Below the pieces are notes generated by a model that made no database searches, had not been told where the DNA came from, and saw only the letters and a program-made list of their open reading frames with translations. This document shows, piece after piece, positions 23,299-33,441 of a stretch of DNA of 64,000 bases; position 1 is the first letter of the stretch; every line of letters begins with the position of its first letter. Source of the DNA: Zoroaster sp. YZ-2022 (Eukaryota > Echinodermata > Asteroidea > Forcipulatida > Zoroasteridae); the NCBI GenBank assembly GCA_029582265.1, contig CM055819.1, positions 36,721,384 to 36,785,383 of the forward strand. Direction: 5' to 3'. The position numbers were made by a program, and so were the translations under genes.

Positions 23299-24847
23299 CA
23301 GGCGCGTAGCCAGCCCTGTCGGTCCGGGGGGGCAAAATTAAGATGATCGTCCCGATTTCATGGTTTAAATTTAATTGCGAAATACTGAATAATATTGAAT
23401 CAAAACAATCGATATATTGTACAAACATGATCATCTGTGATTTATTGTTCTTTCCTTGGATCTATACTGTCCGAACTGTTGCTATTAATTTCTACACTGT
23501 CATGACTGTGATGAACTTAAACATTCATAATTAATCGTATTCGTAATGTATATATATACACACACCGTTTACAACACACATTACACTGAAAGTTATTCGT
23601 GTACATGTCGTATAAAAACCTTTAATAAAATGTTGTAAGACAAGTTGTAAATACGTTCTGCACGTAACCCGAGTACATACTGGTTCATTGTATTGATTCA
23701 AATTTCAAGTTTTTAATGTTTTAATGTTTGTTTCTATATAAATTCGTCTCTAATTAACAAAAAAGTTGAAAGATCCATCTGTAAGGTCCATATTTTATGA
23801 GCAATTTATATATCTCTCATTAGTGCATTTTGTTGCCTTTCTTGTAATGTCAAAATATATTTTTGCTGCCAATGGCGAGCGTTTCTATCCCGGGTTCCTA
23901 TTCAAATGAAACCAAAAAAAATGAATCACCACATCCCCTGTTTATCAGCAACTATTATACTAAATTTGAGTTGCCATTCGCCGAGGAACAGACATCATAC
24001 TAAAGGTAATGCAATGCTATACTGTATATTCAACAGTGTCAACAGACAAAACAATTTAATTTCACGGCAACTTAATTTAGCGAATTGGCATTTCTTCACT
24101 TTTTGGAGGCAATTTAATTTCACTAATTTACATCCTCTTGATATATAAAACCATAAAAAATATTATATTTGGCAGCAATTTAATTTAGCGAATTGGGCCT
24201 CCTAGCGAAATTAAATTGCTAGCGAAATTAACTTGTTTTACAGTATTTGATAAAGTGATTTCCGGGACAAAACCGGGTATAAAAACTTCAGATCTAACTT
24301 CCCTTCCTCAATCCTCCCTCTCCCGTCTCCCTTTATCAATTATTCACTCCCTTTACCATTCCCTAAATCATCCTTTCCTCCCTCCCTAAATCTGCCTGCC
24401 TCTGCATCCTTCGTCCCAGGTCCGTCCTTCCTGCCCTTTCCGGTCCCTTACCCTCTCCGGCTCCCTCGGCTCCCTTCCTTCCCTTACCCCTGCCCTACCG
24501 CCGTTTCCACCCGCCCTAACCTTGCCTGCCTTAAGTTAGGCTGCCTTGGTACTCGTCCCAACGGTCCTATCCATCCTTTCTTCCATTACCAAGGCCCACA
24601 TTTCCTTCTCTCCTCCCTCTTCCTCCCTCCTCCGTCCTCCCTCATTTCGTCAATAATCCCTACTCTTCTAATTTCTTTCTTTACCTCTTTCGTTTTTTCT
24701 CCCTCGGAGTGCCTCCCTCAATTTTCCCTCCTTTTCTCTCTTCCTTTCCTTTTCTCTTTTCTTTATTTTTACCGTCCCGATTTTACTTCTATTTTTTTTC
24801 CGGGGGGGCAGTCTGCACCCCCTGCCCCCCCGCTGGCTACGCTACTG
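23299..24847. mobile_element. non-autonomous hAT-like element, exact 8-bp TSD
   Basis: Ends CAGGCGCGTAGCCAG and CTGGCTACGCTACTG are inverted. GTTTCAGC is present on both sides (23291-23298 and 24848-24855), an exact 8-bp duplication as expected for hAT. The 1.55-kb interior has no transposase ORF. From about 24290 to 24800 the plus strand is strongly C/T-rich. Confidence 0.88.
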
Positions 24848-25109
24848 GTTTCAGCTCACTTCATTGTGTCATTAACAAGAAAATAGTGAGAATATAATAT
24901 TCAGATTTGTTAGCATTCATTTTAATTGGGAAAATGGATCCCTGTCAAATTTGTAATATATTGTATGTTTTCTGGAAAAAAAAACTGCAGCATGTCAGAC
25001 GAATAATTTCTCATGATGAATGGCAGTACCATGACCAACTTCACTTCAAGTATCAAGTAAATAGAGAATTGGCTGTTGCAAACTGCTTACCACCCTAATA
25101 AAAGACCTG

Positions 25110-25321
25110 CAGTGGTGTAACTAGGGTCTAATTTTCAGGGGGGGGGCACTAGGGGGTGTACCACTTTTTCTAGGGGGGAACACAGTCAATACTGTAACGT
25201 TTTGTATCCTGCAGCCTTAAATGCAGACCTATTTTTTCAAAATTCTGAATGGGGGCACCTGGGGGGCACAGACCTCGGCTGGGGGAACGTGCACCCCCCC
25301 TCCCACATAGTTACGCCACTG
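25110..25321. mobile_element. short hAT-like MITE
   Basis: Inverted ends CAGTGGTGTAACTAGG and TAGTTACGCCACTG. Flanks AAGACCTG and AGGACCTG match at 7 of 8 positions, fitting an 8-bp hAT duplication. The interior is G-run rich with no ORF. Confidence 0.8.
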
Positions 25322-25384
25322 AGGACCTGTTGTATAAATAACATACAGGAATGGAATGACTAATTTTTCCTTTTTTTCTTTCTC

Positions 25385-26425
25385 TTCACAGACATGTTTA
25401 CATTTATTTCGCCGGAAACACGATGGTAATTCACTCTCCCGCACAGTCTTCAGGAAACCTACACACACAGACCGCTATACCTACACAACCGTTCATTTCA
25501 CCACCCGCAGATCAAGGGCTCAGTCAACAAAACACTTGTACGCCGGGCTTACAACATCTGCGACGAGGAACATCTCACCATCACATCACCACTGCACTCC
25601 AGCGTAACGGATACAAGCGCAGCCAAGTCAAGACGACCCAAGTTCCCCCCTAACCGAAGGGTCTCCTATACCCAAAGTCAATCTAATAAGGCCATTAGTT
25701 CCATCACCCTCCCCTACATAGGCAAAACCTCCCATCTCATCCAGCATATCCTTTCTTCACACAACATCAAAGTCTACCACTCGGCACCCAACAAGATCCA
25801 AAACATACTCACATCACACAAGGACAAACAAGACACTAGCTCAAGACCAGGCATCTACAGGATCCCCTGTCAATGCAGCAAGGTGTACATCGGGGAGACT
25901 GGCAGAGACTGCACTACTAGACTCAAAGAGAGCCCATGGCAGGAGAGGGGAACTTGACAAATCTTCCATCATCAAACATTCACACTCTACAGACCACATC
26001 ATCCAATGGGAAGAAGTGTCGCTGATTACCAGCATCGAACACTGGCACCCCCGGCGCGTACAAGAGAAGCCATAGAGATCCTGCGACATGATACTGTACC
26101 AAAATTAAGACATCAGCATGTTCATCAGACATCTGGCGTCCTAACCTACTCAAGACAAACAAGACAAGCCAAGACACAAGTCCCTCCCCGCTCCAGCCCA
26201 AGATCCACAAGCCGGGGAGTCCCTCCCCGCTCCAGCACCCAAGCCAGTCTGACACACCTGAGTGAGCAGTCACACCTCTCCCCCCCACGCACAGGTTCAC
26301 CACACGCCCAGTTCCCACCTTCACAAGCCCAACGCATCCAACGCATACAGCTCACTGCACTCCCCTACTTAAGCACAGGCCCAGTTGGAATCCAGCATTC
26401 TCCTGACGACGGACAGAGCATACTG
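25385..26425 (+). pseudogene. Penelope-like element ORF fragment (RT end + GIY-YIG)
   Basis: In shifting frames the sequence encodes the end of a PLE reverse transcriptase (FRKPTHTDRYT near 25450), a linker, and a GIY-YIG endonuclease. GIYRIPCQCSKVYIGETGR begins at 25850; the two catalytic-domain signatures GIY and YIG are about 10 residues apart. Frames change near 25495, 25640, 25930 and 26065, so it cannot be translated as one protein. In intact PLEs the RT integrates at nicked or telomeric DNA with the GIY-YIG nuclease. The 5' part of the element is missing. The ribozyme-like terminus follows directly at 26403, and a LINE has inserted there. Confidence 0.85.
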
Positions 26426-27219
26426 AAGAATCAAATATTATCTTCCTTCGTCTACTCTGAATTTGCTTGGCAATGCTCTAATTGTTATGCCTCTTTTTGA
26501 TTATTGTAGTTCTGTTTGGTCTAATTGTAATGCTCAATATTCTAATTCTCTTCAAATTCTTCATAATAGGCTTGCCAGAATATTGCTCTCTGCTGACAGT
26601 CGTACTTCAGTTAACGATCTAATGACTAAACTTAGCTGGAATAAATTAGAACAAAGATGGAATGACCAACTTCTTATCACAACATTTAAATGTTTACAAG
26701 GCAACGCACCTTCATATTTATCGTCAAATTTCTTATTCAGTGATTCTGCACATTCCAAGGGTACACGGAGTCAAACATTTAAATGTTTACTTCTTCCACC
26801 ATGGAAAACCGACTAATCCAGGTAGACGGTCATTCCACTTTAGAGCTGTAAATCGCTGGAATAAGTTGTCAAATGACATTCGGCTCAACTTTAGTACCAT
26901 GACTACACATATTTTAAAAAATGCCATCAGTACTCATTAATGCTGACATATTATGATTTCATGTATATTGATATATAGGCCTAATGTACATTTATATGTT
27001 TACACTTTTAAACTTAATACTATGTTATGACTGTGTATATTATGTACACATACTGTAAATATATCTTGTATATACTTTTGTACATTTTAAATACATGTAG
27101 TGTTGAATACAATAATGTTTTAATCTGGACCTCTTGGGAGACCATGCAGTACTTTGTATTGAAAGAGATATCCAGAATAAAGATAGAATAAACAAACAAA
27201 CAAACAATACTGTCCGAAA
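26403..27219 (+). ncRNA. hammerhead-like core split by a LINE
   Basis: The left part holds CTGACGA (26403-26409) and stem strand GGACAG (26411-26416). The right part, after the insertion, holds CTGTCC then GAAAC (27211-27220). ATACTG occurs at both junctions (26420-26425 and 27207-27212), so it is the target-site duplication of the inserted LINE. The ribozyme motif was whole before insertion and is now cut in its stem II loop. Confidence 0.6.
26426..27206 (+). mobile_element. 5'-truncated LINE inserted in the PLE terminus
   Basis: Encodes a LINE C-terminal region in two frames: PLFDYCSSVWSN and LARILLSADSRTS from about 26480, then SFHFRAVNRWNKLSNDIR after a shift near 26815, ending in a stop at 26940. 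The tail is (AAAC)n at 27190-27205. A 6-bp ATACTG duplication flanks it. RT and endonuclease domains are absent, typical of abortive target-primed reverse transcription. Confidence 0.8.
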
Positions 27220-27400
27220 CGTTGTCAACCGGTTCCTTCGGAACCACACACATACTCAAAAGAGAGATTTACTCATCACATGGTGTCACTGCAAACCTTT
27301 CAGTTTATTGTTCTTCCACCATGCAAACCTTCAAATCTTATTTATTTTGCTTGTTAGTTTATTTGTCTGTTTTGTTTTACTCTCTGTCTGACTCCTTGCT
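27213..27400 (+). mobile_element. PLE terminal region, right part
   Basis: Continues the PLE after the LINE: GAAACGTTGTCAACCGGTTC, ACATGGTGTCACTGCAAACC, CCACCATGCAAACCTTCAAA. These blocks occur in the same order in the other PLE termini of the window. Confidence 0.6.
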
Positions 27401-27616
27401 AATTTTCTCTAATCTCATAATCTCTTCTTCCAGCCCAAAACTCCTTGTACCTCTATCTATTCATGTGTAATCCCTCTTTAGTCTGGTCCCGGCCAGGACC
27501 AGTACCGGACTCTACTTTTTGTATCTTTTTCTTTTGTGTTCATTTCACACCTGACTAACTTCTGCTCACTCTTGTGTTCATGTATGAATGTATGTTTGTA
27601 TTCTGTCTCGTTTTGC

Positions 27617-27665
27617 CTTTGAAGAAAGAACCTGCTAGGTTTGAAACGATATAATAACCATTATT
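27617..27665 (+). ncRNA. degenerate hammerhead-like terminus
   Basis: TTTGAAGA, AACC-TGCTA-GGTT and GAAACGA follow each other as in a hammerhead core, with the first box changed from CTGAAGA to TTGAAGA. The same block in complement occurs at 51850-51890. Low certainty. Confidence 0.35.
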
Positions 27666-27731
27666 TTGCAAGTCAAGTATTTAGATTAGAATTCAGTAAT
27701 TTTGTAATCAGGTAGTTACCAAAGACTCCAT

Positions 27732-27957
27732 TTAAAGGGACAGTATATCATCACAATCAGAGAAGACTTTCAACAGGGCATGGAATCGCTGTCCTTGTTT
27801 AAGATAAGAAATAGTGACTGAAAATTGCTGGCTCATTTATGCAGCAGCAACGGTAATGATGACCTTATCATGTGGGGTATTATTTTCAGTCACTGAGTTC
27901 ATCTAAAACTAGCACTCTGATTCCATGCCCTGTTGATGATGATATTGTCCCTTTTAA
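27732..27957. mobile_element. MITE-B copy 5, both TTAA flanks
   Basis: TTAA (27732-27735)-AGGGACAGTAT at the left and GATATTGTCCCTT-TTAA (27954-27957) at the right. The halves are inverted copies. It is the best preserved copy for reading a TTAA target site. Confidence 0.8.
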
Positions 27958-28159
27958 CACTCCATTAGACCTTTGGTAAAGTTTTATCATGACACCCCCC
28001 CCCCCCCCCCCCACTCCAAATGTTCTTGTTGTTTTTACTCAATTCAACACAATTTTGAACATTTATATTGATGTACGAGTATAAATAAAATAAAGGTGTA
28101 ACTCTGAATGATAATTTTGTTGTAGGAATTGAGGCTTTGCATGGTGGAGATAGATGTTC

Positions 28160-28395
28160 TTAAGTTCTTTCGGGTACACTATGTAATGATCTCTTCTTGG
28201 GAAAAAAGTGATGGCTCTGGTTTGTTCTCAACGTTTCGACTTGTCTGCTCTAGTCATTGTCAGGAGACTGGCGATGACTAGAGCAGACTAGTCGAAACGT
28301 TGAGAACAAACCAACCGGCTCTTCTCAGAGCCATTACTTTTTTTTCCCAAAAAGAAATCATTACATGGTGTACCCGAAAGAACTCGATAATTTGG
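28160..28395. mobile_element. inverted pair of PLE termini with ribozyme-like cores
   Basis: About 110-bp arms (GTTCTTTCGGGTACAC...GTTCTCAACGTTTCGAC and complement) meet at 28265. The plus arm has CTGGCGA, stem GACTAG/CTAGTC and GAAAC (28268-28298). The minus arm has CTGACAA and GAAAC. Both first boxes are one base off the CUGANGA consensus. Confidence 0.6.
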
Positions 28396-28572
28396 TTACT
28401 TTGTAATGGGGTACCAATACCAACAGCGTACACTAGCTTTGAGTCCATAGCAGAGGATTGTTTAATGTTCAATCAAAAGCAAATTTAATAAATAAAGCTT
28501 CAGGAATATACATTTAAAATCTAAACTATTCAAATGCATCTTCACTAGACTGAAATGCTTATTATTCATGCC

Positions 28573-28772
28573 TTAACCCTAATAACCCCCTAGGTATTCT
28601 GGCTAGGAACCTTCCTGAATCCTCCAAAATACATCATTGCACATTTGGAAACACGCCCTCATCTTCAAAATGCACCGTGCATTTTCGGAGATCTTTCATA
28701 TTCAGCACTTATGGCCTTTATTTCTTGCCAGGTAGTAATTTTGCCCCAGGATTTGGGGGTAGTTAGGGTTAA
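28573..28772. mobile_element. TTAA-bounded element, GGCTAGGAACCTTCC family
   Basis: TTAA-CCCTAATAACCCCC at 28573 and GTAGTTAGGG-TTAA ending 28772. Shares TATTCTGGCTAGGAACCTTC, the CATTCAGCACTTATGGCC-like block and CTTGCCAGGTAGTAATTTTG with the copies at 59984 and 60508. Confidence 0.8.
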
Positions 28773-30045
28773 ACTATGATTTATATCCGAGTAAGTCATT
28801 TTCTCCTAAAGGAGTCTTTGAATGCTTGGAATTCCAGCCCTGGTCTTGGCCCAGCCCTGGTTTTTAGTACCCCTTAAAATATTCTCAGATATTCTGATGG
28901 AAGTGCCCTTAATTCAAGGAAAGTGGCCTTGCCCCTATAAGAATTATATTCCATGCCTGTACATATACTCCCATTAGAAAATCAATGTGTCTATGGGAAC
29001 TGTTCAGTGGACACCAGGTCAAAGATCAGTGGGAAATTAATTACCTCTGTAAAGTTCAAGGACTGAGTGTTTAGATAAACAAAGAAAAAGACAAATCTAG
29101 AGGGAGGCCAAGAGGGGCTTGTTATAATTAACACCCCCAAACATTTTTTAAATTAAATGTTCAAGTGTTCTGTGTTCCCCCTTTGTAGTCACCCTGCATC
29201 CAACCTTGTATAATGTGGCCAAGTCGTTGCAGCGAAAGGTACACAACCATATAAAAACCTGCCTATTGTGGTCACCTGTTTTATTGTATCATATCTTTTG
29301 GGAAGTAACTTTGGCCCGGCCCAACAATACTATAACACTACAGTGGGACCTAACACTGTTGCTAGGACCGATGATATAGTTGGGGCATGCCAACATAAAA
29401 AATACATGATTCTGCAAGGACAAATTGGCCAATCAAGATTTGTTGAGCCGTCATGCGCATGCGCATGCTGCGTGTAAATTTAAGCGCGTAATATGAAGTG
29501 ATTATCTGTGACGATCTTAATAAGCACACATCTTTTTGTAAGACAGGCACACGTTGGCTTTGTCAGGGGTACTCCAGGGGGTGTGGCACTTAAGGCCACG
29601 CCCCTTTAGAGGAAAGTTTCATGCAAAGCTATATAAAACTGTGTTTTAAATATACGAGCATCCACGTACATGTTTCAATACAAATAAATAAGTGACAAAT
29701 TTGAATGTATACTACACAGGAAAATGTCTACACTATGAGATTGTTACTAAAAACAACACTTGCTTTCAGCACAGAATACAGTCAGTATCAAGTCTGGCAA
29801 TATATATCCAATACACATTATCAGGAACTAGTACCAGACGTCTATTACGTGTACATGAAGTGGCCAGTCACGTAAAAACATGTCTACGGCAAAGTATACC
29901 AAGAACTATGGATTTGGGCTATTCATGACGTGCAAAGTCTCTAAATAAGCAGTGCATTCTGGGTAGGGTTGGGACGTTTACACGGAAATAAATTTGCTAA
30001 ATATTTTAAAATTCACAAAACGTGTAAACGAATCTTACATTAATA
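28773..30045. other. no gene seen
   Basis: No ORF over 78 codons and none with a domain. A CATGCGCATGCGCATG run at about 29454 is the only notable motif. Confidence 0.5.
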
Positions 30046-30268
30046 ATAATAATAATGTGGACTTATATAGCGCACGTATCCACCAAACTGGTGCGCCTTA
30101 TATAGCGCACGTATCCACCAAACTGGTGCTCAAGGCGCATTATATTATTACCCCTGCTCATCAATCATTCCTGAAACCATCTCAGCTCCCTGGGGAGTAT
30201 ACAGCTCAATTGCTGCCATTACAGTGCATATAGGGCTAATCAAACACAAAAACCAACTCTGCCCTCAC
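30046..30268 (-). mobile_element. SINE-1, head-truncated, with internal duplication
   Basis: The plus strand begins AATAATAATGTGGACTTATA and contains GCGCACGTATCCACCAAACT twice, a 35-bp duplication. It continues to CAACTCTGCCCTCACA and stops before the tRNA-like head. Confidence 0.8.
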
Positions 30269-30728
30269 ATTTAAAAAATTGAACCTTCCATTTCCACAAT
30301 ATTTATACAAGTGTGACCAGTGGGCTATTATTATATCATAATTTCCATGAAATTCAACTGATAATTTGTTTTCAATTAATACAACCAGAAATTTCGGATG
30401 TTTTGTGCCAGGCTTGGATTTATTTAATCTGTACTGTTTTTTTTCTTCTGAATTCTTATTGCCGTATTTGGGATTATTTTCTGTCCGTAATATGGACAAT
30501 CATCATGCCATTTTATTACTGATAACAATATTCGTTAAAACATGTACATGGTCTGTGTCAAAACGTTTCACAAAATTAAATGGAAAATGACAATTCTGGG
30601 TGACTTGCTGGCATACGCAACTGTACTTAACACATGCGTTTAATACGTACAGCGTTGTAAATATGCCAATGAAGTGTTTGGTGTATGACACTTTGCTAGT
30701 CCAGTCGCATCTAGTTTGTGTCACGTTC

Positions 30729-30930
30729 AGTTCTGGGGCCAATTTCATAGAGCTCCTCAGCAGATAAAATTGCTTACTAGAAAAATTTGCTTAGCGTATT
30801 TTTTTTATTACCACCCAAACTTTCAGAAAAAATGCATGCATTTTGGATGGTAGTCTGTTTTATATTGCTTAGCCAAAATATTTGCTAAGCAAAATTCTCT
30901 CTGCTTAGCAGCTCTATGAAAATGGCCCCT
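30729..30930. mobile_element. GCTAAGCA foldback repeat
   Basis: Left CTGGGGCCAATTTCATAGAG and right CTCTATGAAAATGGCCCCTG are inverted ends. The interior contains AATTTGCTTAGCG and ATTTGCTAAGCAAAATTC. No ORF. Confidence 0.75.
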
Positions 30931-31149
30931 GGTACTGGCAGCCAGCATCGAGCGCCATGATGCTCCTAAGTAGTGTGATTAAAATCGTTCCCAAGCTTGT
31001 TATGCGTGCGCGCATTTGGAGTACAATGCTGTGGTTATAGTAGACTGACACACTCCATATAGATAAAAGACTTTCGATAGTACCTATGACATTATAAATT
31101 ATTTTTTTTAAAGAAAAGTGAAAACAAAAATCTTTTCAAGAATATAGTA

Positions 31150-31190
31150 TCTATGACAACTAAAAATTCCAAAGGAAAGGAAAGGAAAGG
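31150..31190 (+). repeat. (AAAGG)n microsatellite
   Basis: AAAGGAAAGGAAAGGAAAGG repeated near 31171-31192. It lies downstream of the ZNF598 3' end. Confidence 0.8.
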
Positions 31191-31432
31191 AAATGGATAA
31201 ATGCCAGACTTTAGGAATCAAAACTTTTGTATGATTTTTAAAAAACCTTTTGTAACACGGTCAAAATAAAACAAACAATTTGTCAGATTTTAATAAATTC
31301 AAGAAAATATGATAATTCTAAAATTTGCCAGACTTTTAAAGGGTAATGAAAAGTTGTCCAGTTCTGCAATAACATGACTAGTTTATATAGAAATAAAGTA
31401 ACTATTTAACGAGAACAAGATTACTAAGTCAT

Positions 31433-31438
31433 TTTATT
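31433..31438 (-). promoter_or_regulatory. candidate poly(A) signal of ZNF598
   Basis: AATAAA on the minus strand, 173 nt beyond the ZNF598 stop codon. It is the first canonical hexamer I see downstream; transcript data would be needed to confirm. Confidence 0.45.
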
Positions 31439-31610
31439 ATAATTCTTTCCGTTTTTATCATAACAAAATATGTGACTGAATTTGATCACTTCACAATGTC
31501 TTACTCCGATGTAACTATTTCCATCAATGTAAACAATCAAATCTCCTATTTTACAATGTAAAGAACACTTGAAAATGAAAGCTCTACAGAAATCGCATAT
31601 GACAAGCAGT

Positions 31611-33441
31611 TTACTTTAAGCGTGGCCACATCGGTGAAGCTGCGTGTATCGGCTGCAGGGAACCAGTATTTATCGATGGGAACTCCTTATGTGCATTAAG
31701 GTGTTCCTCCAGTTTAGAACGCTGGATAACCTGTCCGCATTGGGGGCAAGAACAGGATTCATTTGTAGTGTGCACCTTCCAGGCACCCCGACCTTTGCCC
31801 TTCAAACCTGTCTGTCCTATCTTGAGGACGCCGTTATCTTTCTGGTGCTGCCCTTGGACTCGGAAGTCACTTTCCGCAGACAGCAGTTCCTGTTGCTTTA
31901 GAACATCTGGCAGCAAGCTAACAAGCTCATTGAAGATCTTGTGAAGATTGTCTCCGAGCAATTCCCTGCACTCCTTAAAATAATTCGCGGCCGTCATCGA
32001 GTCGTCACGGTACTTTCGTGAAATCGATCGAAACATATCAAACTTTTCCTCCTGATTCCCTAAGTATGCTTTGATCCTTGTGGCTAGCTGAAGATTGCGT
32101 TCCTGAAAGTCCATGGGGGGAACGTAGACATTAAACCCCAGGGGAAATGCACTATTAGAAAGTGACACACTAGCCCCGAATCCAGGGGGTGGGCCAACTT
32201 GAGATGAGGTGGCTGTCGAAGGTGGGGTCGCTGAAACAGTTTGGGGTGCAGTCGTGGGGTGACACTTCGGGGCAAGTCCCGGAGGGAGTCCTGGTGGCAG
32301 TCGCTTAGGAATTACAGTTTGGGTCCCTTGAGGTGTGGTATTCTTCCTTTGCACTTCCGGATCCTTTGTTTGTGGTTTCGATGCATCGTTTACAACTTCC
32401 TGGTTCTCTTTTGCAGATTTCTTCCCCTTCTTTTTCTGCTGCTTCCCAGTATCTGGTTTGGATGGAGCAGGTTGTTGGCTTAATTTTTCCTTGGACCCTT
32501 TCCAAGCTGTCGTATTGTTTGTCTTGGCGCTTTGATTGCTTCTACTAGGCACTGGATCAACGCCAAGGATTCCCGCGATAGAGCTCAAGGTGGGGAAATC
32601 TTCCTCCTTATTAACGAATTTCCTCTGTGCTGGCATTGGTGGGGGGTTCTCCATCTTTGGTTTGGTATCCATCTTCTGAAGGGCACTGTAGAAACTTAAG
32701 CCTACGGCTGTACTGCCCCCAACGTTGTTCCTCTCCGACTGTCCCAGGGCCGGGAAGTCCTCGTCTGGCTTAACAACCGGGGTTGTCCATGTTAACTTGA
32801 CAGATTTGGCATTCAGTTCAGCCATGTCAGTGGTAGACGCATTCGGCTTAGACATGTTCGACTTGTTTGGAACATAAATAGACTGCACGGTCTCGACTGG
32901 TTTATCATCTTGTGGCTTTTTAATACTCTGCGTGAACTCATTTTCACTAACTTTACTACTTCCTTGAGCTGCATCCGATGTCGTCTTACCGTTCTTTTTC
33001 TTTTTCTTTTTGCCCACCTCCGTTTTTTCAGATGGGCCAACGTCTGATTTTTGCTTGTCACTAACGTTCTCTAAACTCTCAGTACTTCTTGACAAAGTCC
33101 CCTTCGTTCCATCCTTCATTTTCCTCTGTGTCTCTTCTTCCGATTGTGGAGACGTCCTCCCGCCCTTCTTCCTCATCCTTTTCTCCTCACTACTCCCCGT
33201 CTCCTTTGTCGTATCCATGGCAACTGCTCCTTTTCTCTCACCATCCCTATCCTTCTTTGTTTTTGACTGTGTAGTTTCATCTCCCACATCGTCAGGTTCA
33301 GCACCGCCTGCCGGTTTTTTCTGCTTGGTCTTTTTAGTTTCTCGTTCCTCGCGGCCTTGTCTCCTACCGTCGGACCTCTCGATTGTTTCTCGTCTGTTCG
33401 TCTCCATCGATGCTTGGATGGCACTGGAAAGCTCGTCATCC
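31611..33441 (-). CDS. ZNF598: ZNF598 exon 6 (terminal coding exon)
   Basis: Begins after a TTGTTGACAG acceptor, finishes codon 300 and runs to TAA at 31611-31613. It encodes residues 301-909: UIM-like segment DDELSSAIQASM, a Lys/Glu-rich disordered stretch with a KKKKKK cluster, proline motifs, and the conserved C-terminal domain with finger. An in-frame ORF continues upstream of the acceptor but is intron. Confidence 0.96.

Noticed and set aside
26006..26500. 164-codon ORF after the GIY-YIG domain
   Set aside because: Only its start (REAIEILRHDTVP) is PLE protein; the rest is terminal-repeat DNA and reads into the inserted LINE.
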